Position numbers and translations under genes: made by a program. From positions 1-10,516 of the forward strand of contig JAFYNU010000400.1 in NCBI GenBank assembly GCA_017547975.1: a DNA stretch of 10,516 bases. The letters run 5' to 3'. The DNA is from Clostridia bacterium. GTDB lineage: Bacteria > Bacillota > Clostridia > Oscillospirales > QAMX01. Positions 1 through 6,901 of this stretch are shown piece after piece (the first letter of the stretch is position 1; the number at the start of each line of letters is the position of its first letter). The notes under the pieces were generated by a model. The model worked only from the letters and a program-made list of their open reading frames with translations, did not search any database and was not told the origin of the DNA.

Positions 1-93
1 ATCGCAAGCACATTGGGCATTGCACAGCAGAATGTATCCCGCATCCTCACCCGTTCTCAAAGGGCACTAAAAAAATATTTTGAAAATAACTGA
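1..93 (+). CDS. Sigma-70-like protein, C-terminal end (partial)
   Basis: Only the last 30 residues are in the window; the frame is open from base 1 to the TGA at 91-93. The peptide contains STLGIAQQNVSRILTRSQRA, which has the shape of the region 4 helix-turn-helix of sigma-70 family factors: a short helix, a turn at LGI, and a recognition helix QQNVSRIL. It is followed by a basic LKKYF tail typical of small sigma-like proteins. Such proteins recruit RNA polymerase to particular promoters, and in Clostridia short versions are common in integrative conjugative elements. A TATAAT box and a highly structured region follow directly, so this protein could act on the downstream promoter; that link is inference. 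The N-terminal regions cannot be seen, so a non-sigma helix-turn-helix protein is also possible. Confidence 0.6.
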   Translation: MASTLGIAQQNVSRILTRSQRALKKYFENN

Positions 94-108
94 GTTTTTT
101 CCCCGGAG

Positions 109-127
109 GGGGGTGTAAAACACCCCC
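109..127 (+). repeat. Perfect 8-bp G/C-rich hairpin after the sigma-like gene
   Basis: GGGGGTGT (109-116) and ACACCCCC (120-127) are perfect complements around an AAA loop. A T-run (95-100) precedes and an A-run (128-132) follows and could extend the pairing around an internal bulge. No U-tract follows on the plus strand, so it is not a standard terminator of the sigma-like gene. It lies just upstream of the TATAAT at 140-145 and may be a regulatory stem or a protein-binding palindrome. Confidence 0.5.
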
Positions 128-139
128 AAAAATGACGTA

Positions 140-145
140 TATAAT
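140..145 (+). promoter_or_regulatory. TATAAT -10 box without a clear -35
   Basis: A perfect TATAAT lies between the hairpin at 109-127 and the first stem of the candidate structured RNA, which begins at 148. At normal spacing there is no good TTGACA-like -35; that position falls in the hairpin. The promoter may use an alternative sigma factor or an activator. The upstream sigma-like gene is an obvious but untested candidate. Confidence 0.35.
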
Positions 146-464
146 GAGAGGAGTTTTTCGAACCCCTCGGACAACTGAATACACACTTCATCAGGTACCT
201 TCCTGTGTGCAAGAGCCAGGTTCTGCTGAGCGCCACGACCCGGATCCCCGGCGAGCGATTCATCAGCAAACCGAAATCGGGCTGCACCCGATTCGGCCAT
301 GACGGCACCCGGGGGAAAATGATACTTCCGTAACTCGCGGCCCGGCCATAAAGAAGGCGGGGAGGTGCAATTCCTATGAGGCGATCCCGCAAATCGCCGC
401 CTGATGATTTCCGTCTCCCTCCGGGTGTCGTGGACAAATAGAGGGAACCTACATATCTCCCCAA
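146..464 (+). ncRNA. Candidate structured RNA between sigma-like gene and ATPase
   Basis: This stretch has no plausible protein gene but a dense set of stems. Seen directly: GAGG-A-GTT with AAC-C-CCTC (148-168, five-base loop); CACA and CAGG with CCTG and TGTG (182-209); CCGA-ATCGGG with CCCGAT-TCGG (271-296, one bulged A); GGCGAT with ATCGCC (380-398); and a long-range helix of 14 pairs joining 302-315 to 418-431. That helix has two G-U wobbles and otherwise only Watson-Crick pairs. It encloses the 380-398 hairpin, which suggests a closed domain. The only long frames here are two overlapping minus-strand ones in different frames, as expected of stop-poor GC-rich DNA. I do not recognise a named RNA family. 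The strand is chosen from the TATAAT at 140-145; on the other strand the two wobble pairs would become A-C mismatches, which also favours plus. It could instead be a cis-acting DNA element such as a transfer origin. Confidence 0.4.
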
Positions 465-517
465 AAATCAATTTGCATCAGATAACTCATAATGAGAATG
501 AAATTTAACTTTGCATG

Positions 518-1864
518 TTATAAGATTGCTCCGTCTCCGGGCTTATTCTCAAAAAACATCACATAGTAGATCGGAAGATATGTGATCTTTCCCTTGGTTG
601 TTACCTGTCGCTCGTTGGACAGCACATATGCCTTCTGGACGTGGTATTCCTCATTGCTCACAAAAGTATTCAAAGCGCTATGGATGGTATAATCCTTACC
701 GGATTTGACCTCGATCGGCACAGTAGAGAGGCTGTCGTAATCATCAATGAGGTAATCCACCTCGCCCTTACTGCGGTTGTCGTAATAGAACAGATTGTAA
801 CCATGGGCAATCAGCTCGCTTGCAACCACTGTTTCGTATACAGAGCCGAGATTGATGCTGCTCTCATCGCTCAGGACGGCCCGGATGTTGCTTCCATACA
901 GGATGCCCGTAAGTATGCCCACATCGTTCATGTACAACTTCAGCAGATTCTTTCCGGTGGATTCAATGAGAGGGAAGGTAGGATTGGAGATTGCCTGAAC
1001 ATTTAAAGCAATTCCCGCACTAATCAGATACTCAAATTCGTCGTGATAGTCCGAAAAGGTTTTTCCGCGTTTGTTTTCGATATTCTGAGCAACGACTCTC
1101 TTTTTTTTATTTTCCATATTAGATGGGATCAGATCGTAAATTCGCCGGATATGGAGCTTCCGTTCCTCGCTGTATTTCGATGCGTCAGCCTTGTAATACT
1201 CATGAATTTCGCTCTGAACCTCGCGGACGGATACGATGTTCTTCTCCTCAAGATATCGATTAACTGCATCCGGAAGACCGCCAATCAAAAGGTACTTTTT
1301 GAAGAGATCTAACATTTTTGCATGCAGCGCTTCATCAAGGCTTTCTTTCTGCTCAAATTTTTTACTGAGTGCAGCGATGGTAAACTCATTCATTCCGTTG
1401 GCATACAGGAACTCCTCGAAATCCAACGGATACATCCGAATCTTTTTGATGCTGCCCATAGGAATGGAAGTGGTCTGTGCCAATGTAACGCCTAACAGAG
1501 AGCCACTTGCGATATATGTGAAGCGGTTATCCTGTTGTAAAAACTTTAGTAATGTCAGCAGATGGGGATATGCCTGGATCTCATCCAAGAAGATCAGGGT
1601 GTTTTCCTTCTGCTTCATGCGGTCACCGGCGAGCATGCTAACCTGCAAATAAAAATCATCAACAGTACTGGTCTTTTCAAACAGCTTATCGCCCAGGGAA
1701 TCCTCGACCATATTAATTTCAATGAAATTCTCAAAACATTTTTTGCCTACATAGCGAATGATGTAGGTTTTGCCAATCTGTCTGGCACCATCGATCAGCA
1801 TGATTTTCTTTGAATCAGAGAGTAAATGCTGTTCGATTACAGCAGCAATTTTTCTGTATAACAT
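518..1864 (-). CDS. AAA ATPase with DUF4143 C-terminal domain
   Basis: The 448-residue protein has a Walker A GARQIGKT (residues 26-33), a Walker B IFLDE (91-95), and a sensor-like YIASGS (117-122). The C-terminal DUF4143 region has a PD-(D/E)xK-like fold: Glu344 in VYETVVASE, Glu368-Val-Asp370, then Glu385-Val-Lys387. These ATPases are widespread and often duplicated in Clostridia and archaea; their role is not established, though a nuclease-like activity is suspected. The frame extends 19 codons further upstream to 1921, but the -10 box (1898-1903) lies inside that extension and the -35 (1921-1926) at its edge. Transcription would begin near 1890, so the ATG at 1864 is the usable start and matches the usual N-terminus, shortly before the Walker A. 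It is transcribed away from the pilus operon and has lower GC and more mixed codon use than the pilus genes. I see no strong terminator downstream. Confidence 0.9.
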   Translation of the reverse strand: MLYRKIAAVIEQHLLSDSKKIMLIDGARQIGKTYIIRYVGKKCFENFIEINMVEDSLGDKLFEKTSTVDDFYLQVSMLAGDRMKQKENTLIFLDEIQAYPHLLTLLKFLQQDNRFTYIASGSLLGVTLAQTTSIPMGSIKKIRMYPLDFEEFLYANGMNEFTIAALSKKFEQKESLDEALHAKMLDLFKKYLLIGGLPDAVNRYLEEKNIVSVREVQSEIHEYYKADASKYSEERKLHIRRIYDLIPSNMENKKKRVVAQNIENKRGKTFSDYHDEFEYLISAGIALNVQAISNPTFPLIESTGKNLLKLYMNDVGILTGILYGSNIRAVLSDESSINLGSVYETVVASELIAHGYNLFYYDNRSKGEVDYLIDDYDSLSTVPIEVKSGKDYTIHSALNTFVSNEEYHVQKAYVLSNERQVTTKGKITYLPIYYVMFFENKPGDGAIL

Positions 1865-1897
1865 CTTAAACACCACCCGGAATGACTTTTCAATCAA

Positions 1898-1926
1898 ATT
1901 ATAGCATATGATCAATGACATTTCAA
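1898..1926 (-). promoter_or_regulatory. Consensus-like SigA promoter of the DUF4143 ATPase gene
   Basis: Read on the minus strand: -35 TTGAAA (1926-1921), a spacer of exactly 17 bases, and -10 TATAAT (1903-1898). Only one base of the twelve differs from consensus. The expected transcription start near 1890 gives a leader of about 25 bases before the ATG at 1864 and excludes the longer frame that starts at 1921. Confidence 0.8.
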
Positions 1927-2035
1927 TAGAATATTTTCGTCAATACTCCGACTTTTCAAACCTTAATTGCATTTGAATATGCGACATTCCAAAAACAAAT
2001 CTATTTACATCGGATATTAGAAAGGAGAAATGCCT

Positions 2036-2242
2036 TTGGCAGAAAAAAACACCACTTACGAACAGATGATGTTTGCCAACTATCCAGATATCGTGGGAAT
2101 CAACGAGCTGCAGGAGATGCTTGGCATTGGACGAAAAGCTGCACTGGATCTTGCCAAACACCCAAAAATCCACGGTATCATCGTGGGGAACCGCTTCCGG
2201 ATTCCCAAAATCAACGTCATCCGCTACATGCTACGCGACTGA
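2036..2242 (+). CDS. Small helix-turn-helix (excisionase-like) DNA-binding protein
   Basis: This 68-residue protein has INELQEMLGIGRKAALDL, a helix-turn-helix with the winged-helix shape of the excisionase/MerR-like HTH_17 group, followed by a wing-like GNRFRIPK and a final helix NVIRYML. It probably binds DNA, either as regulator of the operon it heads or as an excisionase-type accessory factor. Start choice: AAAGGAG (2021-2027) is only two bases from the ATG at 2030 but eight bases from the in-frame TTG at 2036, so TTG is preferred; starting at 2030 adds only two residues. The mazF-like gene begins 17 bases after its stop, so the pair may be a module. It does not resemble MazE, and its short length leaves no obvious toxin-wrapping tail, so calling it an antitoxin is speculation. 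Confidence 0.75.
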   Translation: MAEKNTTYEQMMFANYPDIVGINELQEMLGIGRKAALDLAKHPKIHGIIVGNRFRIPKINVIRYMLRD

Positions 2243-2259
2243 ATAAAAAGGAGAAACAT

Positions 2260-2646
2260 ATGCCATACGAAAAACGAGACTATCACCGGGGGGACGTTTT
2301 CCTCGCCGACCTGAGCAACTCGGTTGGATCCGAACAGAGTGGTAAACGGCCTGTTTTGTGCATTCAAAACGACACCGGCAACTTCTATGCCCCAACCCTG
2401 ATCGTTGCTCCTATCACCTCTAAACGCTTCAAAAAGCCCCTTCCTACCCACTACCTTCTGGAGGATGCAGACTTCCTTTCCTCCCCTTCCCTGATTCTGT
2501 GTGAACAGATCATAACCATCGACAAGCGCCGTATCCAGAATCATCTCGGAAGAATCGGAGCGGAACACATGGAATCCATCGACGAAGCCATCCGAGTTAG
2601 TCTGGGGCTGGACGAGCCCATTCCCACAGAGATCGAAGCTCCATGA
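2260..2646 (+). CDS. MazF/PemK-family toxin endoribonuclease
   Basis: This 128-residue protein has the full MazF core. RGDVFLADLS (residues 10-19) is followed by GSEQSGKRPVL with Arg30, then IQND, then APTLIVAPITS with Thr53, LPTHYLL, and LILCEQIITIDKRRI. Arg30 and Thr53 align by motif with the catalytic Arg25 and Thr48 of Bacillus subtilis MazF, so it looks active. Known members cut single-stranded mRNA at short sequences. It extends about ten residues past the usual end (DEPIPTEIEAP). AAAAAGGAG (2245-2253) lies six bases before the ATG. The gene lies 17 bases after the helix-turn-helix gene and 31 bases before the adhesin start, with no terminator between. This places a toxin inside a pilus transcription unit; its normal partner antitoxin is not recognisable. 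Confidence 0.9.
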   Translation: MPYEKRDYHRGDVFLADLSNSVGSEQSGKRPVLCIQNDTGNFYAPTLIVAPITSKRFKKPLPTHYLLEDADFLSSPSLILCEQIITIDKRRIQNHLGRIGAEHMESIDEAIRVSLGLDEPIPTEIEAP

Positions 2647-2677
2647 AATCAAATTATCATCGCAAAGGAGGATGCCA

Positions 2678-4672
2678 TTGAAAACAAAAGCCAGCCGCAT
2701 CCTGGCAATGCTGCTTGTGGTTGCCACGCTATGCGGAATTTCAGTTCCGGTTTTTGCCGATACAGGAACCCTCATAAAATCCAAAAACATCGACTCCGAC
2801 CTCTACTTCTGGGGCGGCGAGGTTTTGGACTACACCTTCACCTACGCCGATGGTTCCCCGGGTGAAGCCCACATCGGCGGCATGAACATCCACTATATCA
2901 ACGACACCGTTGCCTACTGCATTGAGCCCGGCGTGGAATCGGTACATAACACCCCCTACACCGGACAATCCACCAACTCCAGTTCCTTCTGGGAAACCAA
3001 GCTCACCGCCGAGCAACGCTACGCCATTCAGCTCATTCTGCTTTACGGTGCTCCCAACAACCTTCATTCGGATAACCAGGCCACCCAGTTTGGGTATGAG
3101 GGTGCCACCCAGGTTCTGATCTGGGAAATCGTCCTGGGACTTCGCCACACCACCTCTCCCTTCGCGAGAAAGAACAACCGCCTTTACTACACCTTCGCCA
3201 TCGGCTGCGACTACCCCAGTTACAAGGAGGGTTACGCCGAAATCGTGGAGAAGATCGCCGCCCACAAAACCATTCCCAGTTTCTCCGGTCCTGCAACCAA
3301 CGGTGCTCCCGAAATTGAGCTTACCTATGACAGAGCCACCGGGACCTCCTCCACCACCCTTCAGGATACCAACCAGGTGCTTTCAAGCTACAACTTCCAG
3401 GGATCAGGGTTGAACCTGACTCCCTCCGGGAACTCCCTGACCATCACCATGTCTGCCAACACCATAGAGGATTCCCCCAGGCTGGTCTCCGCCACAGGCT
3501 CCTCCCTGAACGAACACGGCATGGGGCTTTTGATCTGGACTGCTGACGACGCCACCAAGCAAACCCTGATCCAGGTGGGCAAAACCGACGCTTCTCCCGC
3601 CACCGCATACTTCTACGTAAAAAGCGGGGTTCGACCGGCCACCCTCACCATCACCAAAACCTCCCCCAACGGAGGTACCGTGGCTTCTGTAAAGTTCCAG
3701 GTACTTGACAGTTCCGGAACAGAACTCTTTTCCGGAACCACCGATGCATCCGGTAAGCTCACCGTTCCCGGGTTAACCGCCGGGATGACCGTCACCGTCA
3801 AGGAAACCATTCCGGAGGGGAACCACTGCGAAAAGAGTTCCCAGGAAATCACCCTCTCTCCCGGGGAAAACACCCTTTCCTTCACCAATATCCTGATTAC
3901 AGGAAGCATTGCCGTCCACAAAACCGAGGAAGCCACCGGTACTCCGCTTCCGGGTGCCAAATTCTCCCTGAAGCGTTCCGACGGTACCCTGGTGGAGACC
4001 AAAACCACCGATGACTCCGGTACTGTCCGCTTTACCAATATTCCTTATGGCAACTATACCGTTTCCGAGACAGACGCTCCGGAAGGATTTGCTGTTACCC
4101 CGGACTCTCAGTCGGTTACCATTGACACCATGGGAGTCGAGAAATCCCTGAACATCACAAACCGTCTGCTGACCGGATCGGTCACCGTCACCAAGAGCAA
4201 CGCCGATCAGGAGCCGTTGGCCGGAGCCACCTTCCTTTTGGAATACTCTCTGAATGGACAAGCCTGGAAGCCTGTACAAGTCCGTTCTGCCGACTCTGTC
4301 CCCCAGATTGGTTTTGGTACCAAAGATGCCACCCTCACCTCTGACTCCTCGGGCCAGGTTGTGTATTCCGGTCTTTCTGTTAATTCCCGGATGGGAGAGA
4401 TCCTCTATCGCATCACCGAAATTCAGGCTCCGGATGGCTACTCGCTTGCCCCTGCCGTCCTCTGGACAGGCTATCTGACCGAAGCAACGCCCCACGTTAC
4501 CATTTCTGCCACCAACGGAGCCCAGTTTGTGCTCCCCTTCACCGGGGACATTGGTTTTGCGCCGATTTTCTACGGAAGTCTTCTGATAGGCTTAGCCATG
4601 CTTCTCACTACCATTTCCCTTTCCAGAAACCAACAACCGGAACAACAGTTCCTTGACAAGAAACGGAGGTGA
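2678..4672 (+). CDS. Thioester-domain surface adhesin with three CnaB repeats and LPFTG anchor
   Basis: The 664-residue protein starts with a signal peptide (KTKASR, a hydrophobic core, cleavage near VFA-D at about 27). A thioester domain follows: Cys81 in AYCIEPG and Gln145 in ATQVLIWE are the expected Cys-Gln partners that can bind a host ligand covalently. Three CnaB/SpaA-like domains come next, roughly residues 320-405, 409-497 and 501-614. Each has a candidate isopeptide set: Lys327/Glu376/Asn404, Lys415/Glu464/Asn495, and Lys506/Glu581/Asn613. The C-terminus is a sorting signal: LPFTG (619-623), a hydrophobic segment, and a basic KKRR tail. It is probably the pilus-tip or wall-linked adhesin, attached by one of the sortases downstream. 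Start choice: the ATG at 2672 directly abuts AAAGGAGG (2664-2671), while the TTG at 2678 is six bases away, so TTG is preferred. Codons are strongly C-ending, unlike the ATPase genes. Confidence 0.93.
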   Translation: MKTKASRILAMLLVVATLCGISVPVFADTGTLIKSKNIDSDLYFWGGEVLDYTFTYADGSPGEAHIGGMNIHYINDTVAYCIEPGVESVHNTPYTGQSTNSSSFWETKLTAEQRYAIQLILLYGAPNNLHSDNQATQFGYEGATQVLIWEIVLGLRHTTSPFARKNNRLYYTFAIGCDYPSYKEGYAEIVEKIAAHKTIPSFSGPATNGAPEIELTYDRATGTSSTTLQDTNQVLSSYNFQGSGLNLTPSGNSLTITMSANTIEDSPRLVSATGSSLNEHGMGLLIWTADDATKQTLIQVGKTDASPATAYFYVKSGVRPATLTITKTSPNGGTVASVKFQVLDSSGTELFSGTTDASGKLTVPGLTAGMTVTVKETIPEGNHCEKSSQEITLSPGENTLSFTNILITGSIAVHKTEEATGTPLPGAKFSLKRSDGTLVETKTTDDSGTVRFTNIPYGNYTVSETDAPEGFAVTPDSQSVTIDTMGVEKSLNITNRLLTGSVTVTKSNADQEPLAGATFLLEYSLNGQAWKPVQVRSADSVPQIGFGTKDATLTSDSSGQVVYSGLSVNSRMGEILYRITEIQAPDGYSLAPAVLWTGYLTEATPHVTISATNGAQFVLPFTGDIGFAPIFYGSLLIGLAMLLTTISLSRNQQPEQQFLDKKRR

Positions 4673-4770
4673 TATCTTTCCAGACCCCAAACTACCATTC
4701 ACGTGACCGACCGTCTCCTCTGCTTACCTATACCTTCTATCAACACACGATTCACGAAAGGACTGAATGA

Positions 4771-6837
4771 ATGAGTAAACTGTTCCAACGCATCTCCGCA
4801 CTCCTCGTTCTTGTGGCCACCGTCCTGACACTGGGCTGCGGCGTCAGCGCCGCCTCGGTAGAGGACGCCACCATCGATACCAGCCGCAAGGCATCTCTTT
4901 CCATTTATAAATATGACCTGACCAATGCTGTCAAAGACGGCGTATGGGACGAAAGCTACGTTTCCACCGGTGTCCGGGATGAAGCCGGTGTAGAAGCCGT
5001 TCTTGGCAACACCAACCGGGAAAACACCCTGGGCAATGGTCAAACCGCCTACGGCTACGCCGTGAAGGGTGTAGAATTCACCTACCTGAAGGTTGCCGAC
5101 ATCACCACCTACACCGAAACCGAAAACGGTGCCAGCCATGTGGAAGTTCTCTATGGCATTCCCGCAGGAGCGACTACCAATCAGCTGTTGTCTTCCATCG
5201 GTCTTTCTCCCTCTGCCCGCTACACTCCTGCCGATGCTGTGGTTGACGGGATCACCGTATACTATTACCGTTCCGACACCTTGATCAACGCTCTCAGCTC
5301 TGCTCTGGAAGCCAATGCCACCACCGTGAAGAATGCCCTGGAAAGCTATGTGAAGGCCAACGGCGGTACCGCCATGGCGGAAACCGACAGCTACGGCCAT
5401 ACCTCTGCTTCCGATCTGCCCCTGGGTCTTTACCTGGTGATCGAAACCCGTGTTCCTGAAATGGTTACCTCCACCACCAATCCTTTCTTTGTTTCCCTTC
5501 CCATGACCTCGGTGAACGGCACCAACGCCACCGACGGGGGTGAACGCTGGATCTACGATGTAACCCTGTACCCCAAAAACGAAACCGGTATTCCAAGTCT
5601 GGAAAAGACGGTTCGGGAAGCTTCCTACGATACAGGTAACCACAACGGTACCGAAAGCATCACCGACGGCTACGCTCATACTACATCCGCTTCCTCCGGT
5701 GACGTTCTGGAATACCAGATCATCTCCACCCTTCCTTCCATCACCAGCGCAGCTTCTTACCTGAGTGAATATACTGTGGTGGATACCCTGAGCAAGGGAC
5801 TTTCCTACAACAAAAACGACGTGGTAATCGAGTTCTTCACCGACAAGGATTGTACAGACAAGCTTACCACCTGGCGGCAGAACGACGGTACTGCCAAGTT
5901 TACCACCGCCTACGGAACCGATGACAACGGCTCCTCGCTCATGACCATCACCATGACTGCCGCCGGTCTGGAAGAGATCAATTCGAACAAGCAGGTTTAC
6001 ACCGATGCAGGTGCTCTTCGTTCGGGTTACTCCGATTGCACCATGCGCATCACCTACGCCGCCACCCTGGATTCGGACAACTCGGTGGTCTTCGGTGATT
6101 CCGCCAACCCCAACGGGGCTCTTCTCCGTTGGAAGCGCACCAACAGCAACTACTCCGACATTCTGATCGACGACTGTCACGTTTACACCTACGGCATCGA
6201 TCTCACCAAGCAATTCAGCGATGGTGCCGGGGATTATGGCAAGGTCGAGTTCATCCTGAAGAACGAAACCGACGGCTACTTTGTTCAGGCCACTTTGAAT
6301 GAAGCCGAAGGTATCTACTATGTGGTGGACAACGCCTCTGCCGCCGATCACGCCTGCGCAGAAGCTGACGCCACCCATTTCATTCCCACCGCCGACGGTT
6401 CCATCCTGATCAAAGGTCTGGAGGACGATACCTATGTGGCAACCGAAGTCCGTACCGACAATGGCTACACCCTGCTGAAGGATGACATTACCATCGTCAT
6501 CAGCAAGGCTGACTCTGTGCTTTGCGATTGCTACAGCGAAGACATTCTGGGTCTTATCCAGAACGATGACCGCTATACCGACGAGCAGAAGCACCTGGAA
6601 CACATGCTGCTGACCGCATGCGCCACCGTGGACGGAAATGCTGTCACCATGCTGACCGATGCCGATTCGGCAAATGCGGAGGTACCCCTCACCGTCATCA
6701 ACACCCGTGGTTTCGATCTGCCCAAGACCGGTGACAACGGCGTATGGATGTATGGCGTTGGCGGTGCTATTTTGATGGGTTCCGCCATGGTCCTGTTCCT
6801 GATCTCCTGCCGTAAAAAGAGCAAAAGCAACGAATAA
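4771..6837 (+). CDS. Major pilin (isopeptide-forming fimbrial protein, LPKTG)
   Basis: The 688-residue protein has a signal peptide with likely cleavage near VSA-A (about 26-28). An N-terminal pilin domain runs from LSIYKYDL (43) to an E-box-like LVIETRVP (Glu225). The pilin motif follows as YDVTLYPKN (262-270), in which Lys269 is the expected nucleophile for sortase polymerisation. A central domain begins at SLEKTV (Lys279). A C-terminal CnaB-like domain begins at GIDLTK (Lys480), has an E-box ATEVRTDNGY (Glu559), and ends at Asn644. The sorting signal is LPKTG (650-654), a membrane segment, and a basic tail. Class C sortases cleave such LPxTG signals and join them to the YPKN lysine of the next subunit. 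AAAGGA (4757-4762) lies eight bases before the ATG. The 98-base gap after the adhesin has no promoter I can see. A long opposing minus-strand frame is only a codon-bias shadow. Confidence 0.95.
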   Translation: MSKLFQRISALLVLVATVLTLGCGVSAASVEDATIDTSRKASLSIYKYDLTNAVKDGVWDESYVSTGVRDEAGVEAVLGNTNRENTLGNGQTAYGYAVKGVEFTYLKVADITTYTETENGASHVEVLYGIPAGATTNQLLSSIGLSPSARYTPADAVVDGITVYYYRSDTLINALSSALEANATTVKNALESYVKANGGTAMAETDSYGHTSASDLPLGLYLVIETRVPEMVTSTTNPFFVSLPMTSVNGTNATDGGERWIYDVTLYPKNETGIPSLEKTVREASYDTGNHNGTESITDGYAHTTSASSGDVLEYQIISTLPSITSAASYLSEYTVVDTLSKGLSYNKNDVVIEFFTDKDCTDKLTTWRQNDGTAKFTTAYGTDDNGSSLMTITMTAAGLEEINSNKQVYTDAGALRSGYSDCTMRITYAATLDSDNSVVFGDSANPNGALLRWKRTNSNYSDILIDDCHVYTYGIDLTKQFSDGAGDYGKVEFILKNETDGYFVQATLNEAEGIYYVVDNASAADHACAEADATHFIPTADGSILIKGLEDDTYVATEVRTDNGYTLLKDDITIVISKADSVLCDCYSEDILGLIQNDDRYTDEQKHLEHMLLTACATVDGNAVTMLTDADSANAEVPLTVINTRGFDLPKTGDNGVWMYGVGGAILMGSAMVLFLISCRKKSKSNE

Positions 6838-6852
6838 CCCCATTTGACAAAA

Positions 6853-6878
6853 GCCCCCGGAACCAAAGTTCCGGGGGC
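6853..6878 (+). promoter_or_regulatory. Perfect 11-bp hairpin between pilin and sortase genes, no U-tract
   Basis: GCCCCCGGAAC (6853-6863) and GTTCCGGGGGC (6868-6878) are perfect complements around the loop CAAA. The next bases, GGAATTACATAAG, contain no U-run, so full intrinsic termination is unlikely. Its position 15 bases after the pilin stop and 23 bases before the sortase ATG suggests a 3'-end stabiliser, processing site or partial terminator that keeps pilin mRNA more abundant than sortase mRNA. Confidence 0.65.
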
Positions 6879-6901
6879 GGAATTACATAAGAGAGGATAA
6901 C

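Noticed and set aside
94..464. A group II intron or a CRISPR array in the structured left region
   Set aside because: I found no domain V-like hairpin with the AGC/GUU triad, no reverse transcriptase, and no regularly spaced repeats.
57..471. Two overlapping minus-strand frames of about 135 codons across the left intergenic region
   Set aside because: They use different frames over the same DNA and show no domain signature; stem-forming GC-rich sequence explains the lack of stops better.
465..517. An intrinsic terminator for the leftward ATPase gene
   Set aside because: The palindrome CTCA-TAA-TGAG is only four base pairs and the T-run on the minus strand is not directly preceded by a stem.
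1922..2020. A strong promoter for the pilus operon just before the helix-turn-helix gene
   Set aside because: AT-rich sequence is present and there is a weak GCAT/ATGC inverted repeat (1969-1982), but no -35/-10 pair at 16-18 bases is convincing, so none was annotated.
2224..2790. A 188-codon minus-strand frame opposite the MazF gene
   Set aside because: MazF on the plus strand has its catalytic residues and a good ribosome site; the opposite frame is an artefact of codon bias.
3773..4495. A 240-codon minus-strand frame inside the adhesin gene
   Set aside because: It is a shadow of the CnaB repeats, with no ribosome site or family resemblance.
4699..6843. A 714-codon minus-strand open frame opposite the pilin gene
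   Set aside because: It lies exactly opposite a gene with clear signal peptide, pilin motif and LPKTG anchor. The translation is a Gly/Val-rich low-complexity shadow produced by the pilin's C-ending codons.
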